Shown in pieces: positions 25,355 through 33,283 of a DNA stretch of 64,000 nucleotides. Source of the stretch: Nonomuraea soli (GTDB lineage: Bacteria; Actinomycetota; Actinomycetes; Streptosporangiales; Streptosporangiaceae); contig NZ_JACDUR010000003.1 of NCBI RefSeq assembly GCF_013761175.1, positions 434,001-498,000 of the forward strand. Reading direction: 5' to 3'. Each line of letters opens with the position of its first letter. The stretch's first letter is position 1. The position numbers were made by a program, and so were the translations under genes. The notes beneath the pieces were generated by a model that saw only the letters and a program-made list of their open reading frames with translations, did no database searches and was not told the DNA's origin.

Positions 25355-27547
25355 ATGCGCCGTCTCGCCGCGCTCTTGCTGGCGTTCGTGCTGGCGGGAC
25401 TGCTCTGCGCAACGTCCGCGAACGCCGCAATGCCCGCGAACGCCGTGGTGCCCGCGAACGCCGTGCCGCAGGGCCGGGTCGCCCTCGTCGGCATTCCCGG
25501 GCTGCAGTGGAGCGACCTGTCCGCCGAGCGCACCCCCAACCTGTGGCGGCTGATCGGGGAAGGCGGCTCCGCCTCGTTGTCGACGCGTGCCGTGCCGCCC
25601 CCCGACCGGGGCGTGACCTGCCCCACGCAGGGCTGGCTGACCGTCTCGGCGGGCCAGCGTGCCGGCGCTCCCGGACGCGGGTGCTCGATGCCCCCGCGAC
25701 CCTCCGGCGACGCCGTCCCCGGCTGGAAGGAGCTGGTCGCCTTCCAGGACGGCACCGGCTACGACGCTCGCATCGGCACCCTGGGCCAGGCCGTGCACGA
25801 CGCCGGTGGCAAGGTCGCGGCCATCGGCCCCGGCGCGGCCCTGGGTGGCGCCGACCTGGAAGGGCGGGTCGACAACTACGTCGAGGAGCCCGGCCTCGCC
25901 GGCGACCTGTCCGGCTACAGCCTGATCGTGCTGGAGGCCGACCAGCTGGCCGCCGCGTGGACCGCCCGGCCGCGCGACGAGCAGGGCTTCTCCCAGGAGC
26001 CCACCGTCCAGGAGCGGCTCAGCGCCGTCGCCGCCGCCGACGTCACCGTGGGCGCTCTGCTCGGCAAGCTGCCGGAGGGCACCACCGTGCTGGTCGCGGG
26101 GCTCTCCGACACCACCGTCAACGCCCATCTTCACGTCGCGGTCGCTCACGGCTCGCCGTACGAGCACACCTTCCTCACCGCCAGCTCCACCCGGCAGGAC
26201 GGCCTCGTCACCATCACCGACACGACCGCCACCGCGCTGAAGGTGCTCGGACTGCCCCAGCCCGCGCAGGTCGTGGGCCGGGTCTGGGAGAACGGCGGGC
26301 CCGCGCCCTCGGCGGCGGAGACGGTGGCGGGCCTCGCCGACCAGGACACCGCGAGTCAGGTGCTGCGCGAGGTGCGCGGGCCGTTCTTCACGATGCTCGT
26401 CATCGTGCAGGTGCTCTTCTACGCGCTGGCGGCGATCGCCTTCCGCCGCCGGGCGGCCACAACCTCCGCTGCCGCGTCCAGGGTGCTGGCCACCGTCCAG
26501 GTCGTCTCCGTCGTCAGCGGCTCCATCGCCATCGCCACGTTCCTGGCCCAGCTCGTCCCGTGGTGGCAGCTGCCCGCGCCGATGCTCGGCGTGATCGCGA
26601 CCATCCTCGGCTTCGCCGGACTCGTCACGCTGCTGGCCTTCGCCGGGCCGTGGCGCTCCCATGTGATGGGCCCGCTGACCGTGGTGGCCGGCGTCACCTC
26701 GCTCACGCTGCTGATCGACGTCATGACCGGTTCGACGCTCCAGGTCAACGCGGTGACCGGCTACGAGCCGGTGACCGGCGGCCGGTTCTACGGCTTCAGC
26801 AACATCGCCTTCGCCGTCTACGCCACCGGCACCGTCCTCGCCCTGGCCGGCGTCGCCCACTGGCTGCTGCGCCGCGGCGTGTCCATGACGGTCGTCCTGA
26901 TCCTGTGCGCGCTCTACGGCGGCTTCGCCGTCTACGCCGACGGCGCCCCCGCCTGGGGCGCCGACTTCGGCGGCGTGCCCGCCTTCGTGCTGGGCCTGGC
27001 GGTCTTCCTGATCCTGCTCTCCGGCCGGAAGGTGTCGCTGGTCAAGCTCGCCCTGGTCGGCGTCGCGGGAGTCGCCCTCATCGGCGTCCTGGCCTACGTC
27101 GACTGGCTGCGCCCCGCCGACCAGCGCACCCACCTGGGCACCTTCGTCCAGCAGATCATCGACGGCACGGCGCTGACGATCGTCACCCGCAAGTTCCTGG
27201 CGATGATCGGTCTCATCTACGGCAACTGGTCGCTGACCCTGCTCTCGCTGGTGGCACTGGCCTTCCTGTTCTTCGTGCTCGACCGCCCCTCGCGGTGGGG
27301 GGCGGCGGCGCTCGGGCAGGCCTACGCCTTCGCGCCGGAGCTGCGGGCGGGGCTGTTCGGCGCGCTCACCAGCGCGCTGGTCGGCTTCCTGATCAACGAC
27401 TCGGGCATCGCCATCCCGGCGATGGCCCTCACGGTCGCGGTGCCGCTGGCGCTGGCCGCCTCGGTGCGCGCGCTCCGGCTCGCCACGCCCACCACACCAG
27501 CGCCGCCGTCAGCACCAGCAGCGCCCACGGCACCAGACCCGCTCTGA
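25355..27547 (+). CDS. secreted/membrane protein with alkaline-phosphatase-like outer domain and polytopic tail
   Basis: 730 aa. A signal peptide (MRRLAALLLAFVLAGLLCATSANA) leads into an outer domain of about 320 residues containing ALVGIPGLQWSDLSAERTPNLWRL-like sequence and VLVAGLSD, resembling the alkaline phosphatase superfamily, though a full set of metal ligands is not clear. About ten transmembrane helices follow from residue 345. RBS GGGGGGAG precedes the ATG. The Pro/Ala-rich end overlaps the convergent glycosyltransferase gene by 119 bp. A role in envelope polymer modification is a guess from the neighbours. Confidence 0.75.
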   Translation: MRRLAALLLAFVLAGLLCATSANAAMPANAVVPANAVPQGRVALVGIPGLQWSDLSAERTPNLWRLIGEGGSASLSTRAVPPPDRGVTCPTQGWLTVSAGQRAGAPGRGCSMPPRPSGDAVPGWKELVAFQDGTGYDARIGTLGQAVHDAGGKVAAIGPGAALGGADLEGRVDNYVEEPGLAGDLSGYSLIVLEADQLAAAWTARPRDEQGFSQEPTVQERLSAVAAADVTVGALLGKLPEGTTVLVAGLSDTTVNAHLHVAVAHGSPYEHTFLTASSTRQDGLVTITDTTATALKVLGLPQPAQVVGRVWENGGPAPSAAETVAGLADQDTASQVLREVRGPFFTMLVIVQVLFYALAAIAFRRRAATTSAAASRVLATVQVVSVVSGSIAIATFLAQLVPWWQLPAPMLGVIATILGFAGLVTLLAFAGPWRSHVMGPLTVVAGVTSLTLLIDVMTGSTLQVNAVTGYEPVTGGRFYGFSNIAFAVYATGTVLALAGVAHWLLRRGVSMTVVLILCALYGGFAVYADGAPAWGADFGGVPAFVLGLAVFLILLSGRKVSLVKLALVGVAGVALIGVLAYVDWLRPADQRTHLGTFVQQIIDGTALTIVTRKFLAMIGLIYGNWSLTLLSLVALAFLFFVLDRPSRWGAAALGQAYAFAPELRAGLFGALTSALVGFLINDSGIAIPAMALTVAVPLALAASVRALRLATPTTPAPPSAPAAPTAPDPL

Positions 27548-28844
27548 CCACGGTCCTGAGCCACTCGAGGTCGTCAGGGACCTCCTGGATCCTCGCCGGA
27601 AGGTAGCCGAGCGACAGGATCGCCAGGTGCGCGGCCATGAACCGATCGAGCGCGGAGGCGGCGACCAGGGCGAGCAGGCCGAAGGCCAGGCCGTCGTACC
27701 AGGGCAGGATGTAGGGGGTGGCGACCAGGTAGGCGATCGCGAGGACGGCCGCCACCCGCGGCGCGTCGGCCTCCCCGCCCGACGCGCGCAGCAGCCGCCA
27801 GGCGAGCAGCGCCATCAGGAGCAGCGCCCCCACCTGGATCTCCGCCCGGTAGGCGCCCGAGCCGAACAGGTCCTGCAGCCACCCCTGCACCAGCTTCCAC
27901 GGCGAGGCGAACGAGATCGCCTTGCTCGTACGGCCCAGCTGGTCGAAGGCGGCGCTCCCGGCGATCACGTATCCCACGGCGGCCACCGCCAGCGCGGTCC
28001 CCGCCATCAGCGCGAGCCGTCCGGGCCGCCGCCGCAGCTCCCACGCGGGCCCGAGCGCCACGAGCCCGGCGTTGAGCTTGACCGCCACCCCGAGCCCCAG
28101 CAACGCTCCCCCGCCGACGGGGTGGGCACGGGACAGCAGCGCGGCGACCATGAAGGCGATGGCGAGCGTGTCGATGTGCATGCCCGCGACCAGCTGGTAG
28201 ATCAGCAGCGGATTGGCCGTCCACAACACCGCGCCCCTCAGCCGCATCGCGGGGTCGTGGCGGGTGAAGCGGTCGATCAGCAGCCCCGTGCCGATGAAGG
28301 CGGCGGCGTTGACCACGGCCAGCACGAAGATCGTCAGCTTGACCGAGTCGCCCCCGATCCAGCTCGCCAGCGCCTGGACCGCCGTGGCGACGGGCCCGTA
28401 GACGCTCGGCTCCTCGCGCCATGGTTCCTCGACGACGCCGGCCACCGGATCGCCCGGCAGGTCGATGGCGCCGTGGAGGTAGGGGTTGAGCCCGAGGGTG
28501 ACCATGCGGCCGTAGGCGGCGTAGTTGAGGTGGTCGGCCGAGCCGGAGGGCGGCAGGAAGGCGAGCAGGCCGGCCGCGGCGTATCCGGCCGTGACGAGGC
28601 GGCGCGGGTCGATGGCGGGCGGCCTGACCAGGGCGGCGAGCAGGCCGATGCCGCCGGTGACGATTGCCAGGGCCGACAGAACGATGACCAGGTAGGGGCT
28701 GGGGTGCGCGGCCAGGGAGTAGGGAGGCTGCCAGGTCTCACCGGGCAGGGCGGGGACGACGGCCGAGGGTCCGAGCAGGCCGATGGTGATCGTGAGCAGC
28801 ACGGACGACGCCATCGCCACCAGAGCGGCTCTCGATCCTGTCAC
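27429..28844 (-). CDS. MptA/MptB-like membrane mannosyltransferase
   Basis: 471 aa with about 12 helices. NYAAYGRMVTLGLNPYLHG in the first large loop and later VAGMHIDTLAIAFMVAALL and AVKLNAGLVAL resemble the α-1,6-mannosyltransferases of mycobacterial lipomannan synthesis (GT-C fold). GTG 28844 is used; the TTG two codons earlier is weaker. It lies 24 bp after the GT2 gene in the STAS-GT2-GT operon. The last 40 codons overlap the opposite gene. Confidence 0.82.
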   Translation of the reverse strand: MTGSRAALVAMASSVLLTITIGLLGPSAVVPALPGETWQPPYSLAAHPSPYLVIVLSALAIVTGGIGLLAALVRPPAIDPRRLVTAGYAAAGLLAFLPPSGSADHLNYAAYGRMVTLGLNPYLHGAIDLPGDPVAGVVEEPWREEPSVYGPVATAVQALASWIGGDSVKLTIFVLAVVNAAAFIGTGLLIDRFTRHDPAMRLRGAVLWTANPLLIYQLVAGMHIDTLAIAFMVAALLSRAHPVGGGALLGLGVAVKLNAGLVALGPAWELRRRPGRLALMAGTALAVAAVGYVIAGSAAFDQLGRTSKAISFASPWKLVQGWLQDLFGSGAYRAEIQVGALLLMALLAWRLLRASGGEADAPRVAAVLAIAYLVATPYILPWYDGLAFGLLALVAASALDRFMAAHLAILSLGYLPARIQEVPDDLEWLRTVVRAGLVPWALLVLTAALVWWAWRAGARAPRRPAPAAPRP

Positions 28845-28868
28845 CCGCAAATTTCAGCACACCCGGCA

Positions 28869-29579
28869 CTACTTCGACGCGGCTCCCCGCATCAGGCTCT
28901 CCCGCGCCACCAACGCCCTGGCCACGTCTCTCAGCTGCCTGGCCCGGTGCAACTGGGCCTTCCAGTCCGTGCCCGTGGCCCGATGGGCCATCTCGACCTC
29001 GACCTCGACCACCCGGAATCCCTTCCTGAGCAGGTCGATGAGCATAGCCGTCTCGACCCCCCACCCGTGGGCGAGCGGCCTGGCCGCCTCGAAGGCGTCG
29101 CGGGTGAGGCACCGCTGGCCGTTCAGGGGCTGGGCGGCCTCGAATCCGGTGGCGCGCTTGACCCCTTCGCGCGACAGCCCGACGACCATGCCGAGCCCGC
29201 CGAGCTTCACCCGGTTGACGAAGACGGCGGTCGTCATGTCGGCGGTCCCTGCGCGGACGGGCTCGATGAGCGCCGCCGCCGTGGCAGCCGACGATCCGAG
29301 GTCGGCGTCGAGGAAGAGCAGGTGCCGCGGCGCAGCGGTGTCGAGCAGCCGCACCGCCTCGGCGCCGGTCTCCATGGCCGTCGACTTGCCGCGGTTGCGG
29401 CTGTGTCGCACGACTCTGGCGCCGGCGGCGCGGGCGACGCGTCCGGTGTCGTCGCGCGAGCCGTCGTCGACGACCACGACGAGATCGACGCCTGGCAGCG
29501 CCAGGGCGGCGACGACGGTCGGCCCGATGCGGGCGGCTTCGTCCTTGGCCGGGATGACGACCGCGGTGTCAGGAGTCAT
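28869..29579 (-). CDS. GT2 family glycosyltransferase
   Basis: A 236-aa GT-A enzyme. VVIPAKDEAARIGPTV, the VVVVDDGSRDDTG nucleotide-binding segment and the metal motif LFLDADLGS are clear, and the acceptor-side LNGQRCLTRDAFE and HGWGVETAML match glucosyl-3-phosphoglycerate synthase or polyprenyl-phosphate hexosyltransferases. There is no membrane helix. Its ATG overlaps the STAS stop by 4 bp (ATGA), implying coupled translation. Confidence 0.88.
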   Translation of the reverse strand: MTPDTAVVIPAKDEAARIGPTVVAALALPGVDLVVVVDDGSRDDTGRVARAAGARVVRHSRNRGKSTAMETGAEAVRLLDTAAPRHLLFLDADLGSSAATAAALIEPVRAGTADMTTAVFVNRVKLGGLGMVVGLSREGVKRATGFEAAQPLNGQRCLTRDAFEAARPLAHGWGVETAMLIDLLRKGFRVVEVEVEMAHRATGTDWKAQLHRARQLRDVARALVARESLMRGAASK

Positions 29580-29923
29580 GATCCCTCTGAGATCAGGAAC
29601 TCCTCCGGCACCGTCTCGTGCACGGTGAACACCGAGTCGAGCCCGGTGACCTGCAGAATCTTGCGTACGGCCGGACGTGGCGCGGCGACGTCCAGCTGGC
29701 CGCCCTGCTCCTTGACGCGCTTGAGCGCCGAGAGCAGGACGTTCATCCCCGTGGAGTCGCAGAACTCCACGCTGGACATGTCGATGACCACTCGGCTGGG
29801 CCCGTCCTGGAGAAGTCGGGTGAACTCCGACTGCAGGCGGGGTGCCGTATAGAGGTCGATTTCACCGGCGATCGCCACCAGGGCGTGGCCGGCGTGTGAT
29901 CGAGTCGAGACCTTGAGCTCCAC
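29576..29923 (-). CDS. STAS-domain anti-sigma factor antagonist
   Basis: A 115-aa RsbV/SpoIIAA-like protein: GEIDLYTAPRLQSEF, and VEFCDSTGMNVLL with the phospho-acceptor Ser. GTG 29923 (VELKVSTRSHAG) suits the fold; the frame upstream is less protein-like. It is fused by a 4-bp overlap to a glycosyltransferase gene, an odd partner for a signalling protein that may tie envelope glycan synthesis to stress signalling. Confidence 0.88.
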   Translation of the reverse strand: MELKVSTRSHAGHALVAIAGEIDLYTAPRLQSEFTRLLQDGPSRVVIDMSSVEFCDSTGMNVLLSALKRVKEQGGQLDVAAPRPAVRKILQVTGLDSVFTVHETVPEEFLISEGS

Positions 29924-30102
29924 AGAGGGCAGGCTATCGGCGACGGCGCTCCGGGTCACGTTGTCACGCCGATCGGGGGGTGTCAGGTTTTTGTCCCCCG
30001 TTTGGCCTGCAAGCAAACGCAGAGTACGCGAAGCTTAACGGTGTGACACCGGCGAAGCCGGGAAGGGGGGACGGGCCAAGTGCCTCAGGCCTGCGCAACA
30101 AC

Positions 30103-30501
30103 ATGAACATCGAGCGTGCCGAAGATCCTCAAAGAGTCAGGCTCCGCGAACGACTGGAGTCGATCCTGCTCCGCACGGAGAAGGCCACTTCGTGGCATGA
30201 CGAAGCGGCCCATCTGCGTGGCCTGGTCAACCACGAGGGCTACGTGCCCATCCGCGCCCGGCTGGCGGGCGAGGATCTCGACTTCCTGGCGAGCTCGCGC
30301 GACGAGCTCCTGGTCTTCGCCGAGCTCGGGCTGCGGCTGCTCGACCTGCACCAGCCTCGCGATGCCGGGGGCATCACGAGCGACACGGCCCATCCGATCC
30401 TGCGCTGCCGCAGCTGCATGTGGCGCTGGCCGTGCCCCACGTTCCGCGCGATGTCGGAGTCGTTCGGGGCACAGCCGGCGCGCCTCACCGAGCCGGCCTA
30501 G
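30103..30501 (+). CDS. small cysteine-containing actinomycete protein, unknown
   Basis: About 132 aa from ATG 30103 (or about 152 aa if it starts at GTG 30043). Mostly helical and charged (LRERLESILLRTEKATSWHDEAAHLRGL), ending with CRSCMWRWPCPTFRAMSE. The C-x2-C-x5-C cluster could bind metal, and I associate this tail with small actinomycete-specific proteins. No clear ribosome site precedes either start. It converges on the secreted gene with a shared CTAG. Confidence 0.6.
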   Translation: MNIERAEDPQRVRLRERLESILLRTEKATSWHDEAAHLRGLVNHEGYVPIRARLAGEDLDFLASSRDELLVFAELGLRLLDLHQPRDAGGITSDTAHPILRCRSCMWRWPCPTFRAMSESFGAQPARLTEPA

Positions 30502-30914
30502 TCGGGCGCCCAGTACTTCTGGAGGATCTTCTCGAGGTGGGCCACCACCGGCCTCCAGGTCTTCGTGAGCGTGTACTTACTGACCCGGTGCCCCTTGTAG
30601 GTGAGGGTGTACTTGATGAAGTCCGCGCCCTGCGGCGGCTTCTGCGAGCGGCCCAGGCTCAGCTTCTTCAGGTACCCCTTCAGCTTGCGCACCTCCCCCG
30701 CGGTGAGGCACTTGTCCACGGTCGGCCCGGTGCGGCGGCTCAGCCGCACGCAGCCGTCCTTGTAGACGGTCACCCGGTCCTGGAGTCCGGCGAACCCGCC
30801 TTCCTCGCGGAGCTGGATCCGGACCGTCCTGCCCGCCGCCTGCGCCGGGGGTGCGGCTGCCAGGCCCAGGGCCAGCAGCAGGGCGGCGGCCACGACACTT
30901 CGCCATACCTTCAT
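30498..30914 (-). CDS. secreted emfourin-like protein (possible M4 protease inhibitor)
   Basis: 138 aa. The signal peptide MKVWRSVVAAALLLALGLAAAPPAQA is followed by IQLREEGGFAGLQDRVTVY and later DFIKYTLTYKGH. The pattern of a β-strand ending GGFAG followed by RVTV, then a helix and YTLT, resembles emfourins, small inhibitors of protealysin-like M4 peptidases, which are normally cytoplasmic. Two Cys (CVRLSRRTGPTVDKC) could form a disulphide. No M4 protease is nearby. The assignment is tentative. Confidence 0.55.
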   Translation of the reverse strand: MKVWRSVVAAALLLALGLAAAPPAQAAGRTVRIQLREEGGFAGLQDRVTVYKDGCVRLSRRTGPTVDKCLTAGEVRKLKGYLKKLSLGRSQKPPQGADFIKYTLTYKGHRVSKYTLTKTWRPVVAHLEKILQKYWAPD

Positions 30915-30945
30915 GACCATAAGACGCGCGGGCGGGCCGTACGGC

Positions 30946-31626
<681 letters not shown>

Positions 31627-31669
31627 GGTAGGCCTCGCGGCCTGGCTCCGCAGGACGTACCGTGTCCCC

Positions 31670-31846
31670 ATGGGTCGAATGGTCATGCTCGTCGTGGGCA
31701 CGCTGCTGGCGATCTTCGTGCTGTTCAACTTCATCGTCCCCATGGTTCTGGGGCTGCTGAAGATCGCTCTCATCATCGGCGTCATCGGGGTGGTGTTCTT
31801 CCTGGTCATCCGCGTCTTCAGCGGATCGTCCTCGTCGTACCGGTGA
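31670..31846 (+). CDS. 58-aa small membrane protein
   Basis: The frame MGRMVMLVVGTLLAIFVLF... holds two hydrophobic stretches and ends RVFSGSSSSYR. It is divergent from the response regulator with a 43-bp gap, and its TGA overlaps the GTG of the next small gene (GTGA). The coupling to a DUF6412/YidC pair makes it likely real despite its size. Confidence 0.6.
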   Translation: MGRMVMLVVGTLLAIFVLFNFIVPMVLGLLKIALIIGVIGVVFFLVIRVFSGSSSSYR

Positions 31847-32079
31847 CCCTCCTTTTCGCGCTGGCCCTTCTTCACGATCCGGCCGGCCTGGTCCTCGTAG
31901 CGGGCCTGCTGTTCGCCTTCTGGCAGAGCAGCAGGCCGGTGCCCTCGAACGACGTCGGCGTGCCCGCCTTCTTCAGGGTGTACGGCACGCGAACCCCCGC
32001 CGCACGACTGTGCGACCCGGACGCGGCGGGCAAACCGCACCCAAGAGCCCCATCAGGGAGCCCTGTCTTCGCGCAATGA
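31843..32079 (+). CDS. DUF6412-like small membrane protein
   Basis: 78 aa from GTG 31843. A hydrophobic N-terminus (LLFALALLHDPAGLVLVAGLLFAF) is followed by a polar tail with RTPAARLCDPDAAGKPHPRAPSG. The DPDAAG-x-PRAP ending is what I recall from DUF6412 proteins encoded just before a YidC paralogue in actinomycetes, and YidC follows here 24 bp later. Function unknown; it may assist the insertase. Confidence 0.65.
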   Translation: MTLLFALALLHDPAGLVLVAGLLFAFWQSSRPVPSNDVGVPAFFRVYGTRTPAARLCDPDAAGKPHPRAPSGSPVFAQ

Positions 32080-32103
32080 CAGGAAACTCCTTGAGAAGGG
32101 CAC

Positions 32104-32712
32104 ATGATCGAATTCATCACCGGCCTGGCGCATCCCGCGATCGTCATCGTCGTCTTCACACTCGCCGTACGCCTGATGATCCTGCCGCTGGCCATCCGCC
32201 AGGCCCGCGTCTCCAAGATCCGCCAGAAGCTCGCCCCGCGCCTGAAGCAGCTCCAGAAGCGCTACGCCAAGAATCCTGAGCGGCTCCAGAAGGAGATCAC
32301 CGCGGCGCATGCCCAGGAGGGCATCTCGGTGTTCGCCGGTTTCCTGCCCGCTCTGGCGCAGCTGCCGTTCATGTGGCTGATGTACCGCGTCGCGACCCAC
32401 CCGACCGCGCTCGTCGGCTACGACCCGCTCGGCCTGAATCTCTCGGCCGTGGTGGTTAATTTCGGTCTGATCAGCTGGCCATTTTGGGTCTTCGCCGCGA
32501 TGATTCTGGCGATCATCGTGGTGGCCTGGCTCACTTCACGCAGGGTGAAAGCGAAACTACCCGAAGATCAGCCCGAAATGATGCGGAAGATGCTCCCGTT
32601 GATGGCGTACGGGGCGGCCGCGGCGGCGTTGTTCCTGCCGATGGCGGCCGGCCTGTACCTGCTCATCTCGACGACGTGGAGCTACGCGGAACGCGTGGTG
32701 TTGTACAGCTAA
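32104..32712 (+). CDS. YidC/Oxa1-family membrane insertase paralogue
   Basis: 202 aa. It starts inside the conserved core (MIEFITGLAHPAIVIVVFTLAVRLMILPLAIRQAR-type first helix), with the basic cytoplasmic hairpin KIRQKLAPRLKQLQKRYAKNPERLQKE and GFLPALAQLPFMWLMYR. It is shorter than the main housekeeping YidC and lacks a large outer domain and a basic tail, so it is probably an accessory paralogue. RBS GAGAAGG. The stop overlaps the opposite anti-sigma gene by 4 bp. Confidence 0.88.
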   Translation: MIEFITGLAHPAIVIVVFTLAVRLMILPLAIRQARVSKIRQKLAPRLKQLQKRYAKNPERLQKEITAAHAQEGISVFAGFLPALAQLPFMWLMYRVATHPTALVGYDPLGLNLSAVVVNFGLISWPFWVFAAMILAIIVVAWLTSRRVKAKLPEDQPEMMRKMLPLMAYGAAAAALFLPMAAGLYLLISTTWSYAERVVLYS

Positions 32713-33131
32713 CCCGCTTCCTTGAGCGCGGGCTCGCCGACGGTGTGCGGGGCGGGCAGAACCGCCCACACCGTTGTGATCTCACCCTCGTGGCGCACAC
32801 CCCATTTCTGCGCCACGAATTCCACGATGCCCAGGCCACGGCCCCCCAGCGAGGAGAGGGTGGGCCGTCCGGCCCTGGGTTCCGTGGCCGCGCCACCGTC
32901 GCTGACGGCGACCTCGACCACGTCGTCACTCCAGAACCATGCGACCCGGACCATCCCGGAAGGCAGCGGATGAGCGTGTCGGAGCGCATTGCTCAACAGC
33001 TCGCTCACGACCAGGACCGCGTCGTCGATGGCGCCGGAGAAGACCCCCCACTCCTGCAATTCAGTGCTGAGGCGCTGGCGTGCGACGGCGACGCTGGACG
33101 GTGCGTACGGAAGTAGCACCACGCTCGACAC
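32709..33131 (-). CDS. RsbW-like GHKL ATP-binding protein (anti-sigma kinase)
   Basis: About 140 aa. N box VVSELLSNALRHA, G1 VSDGGA, and G2 LGGRGLGIVEFVA define the HATPase_c_2 fold of actinomycete anti-sigma or regulatory kinases. GTG 33131 is favoured because GAGG (33138-33141) lies 6 nt upstream, whereas GTG 33137 would touch it. It may act on the STAS proteins encoded at 13905-14264 or 29576-29923, but no sigma factor gene is present here. Confidence 0.85.
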   Translation of the reverse strand: MSSVVLLPYAPSSVAVARQRLSTELQEWGVFSGAIDDAVLVVSELLSNALRHAHPLPSGMVRVAWFWSDDVVEVAVSDGGAATEPRAGRPTLSSLGGRGLGIVEFVAQKWGVRHEGEITTVWAVLPAPHTVGEPALKEAG

Positions 33132-33283
33132 ACCCACCTCCCCGATCCCAGTCCCCCCGTGGGCTCACAGTGGGAACACACCCCGGTACGACCGAAATGC
33201 CCCGTTACCCGGTCCCAGAAACCGGACTACGATCACAGCTTGTACACATTGGACGATAGTTCAGCGCATCCGTGACCACCTCG

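Noticed and set aside
25298-27133. 612-codon upstream extension of the GT87 frame
   Set aside because: It is antisense to the 730-aa membrane protein and lacks any domain; GTG 25297 gives a normal GT87 N-terminus.
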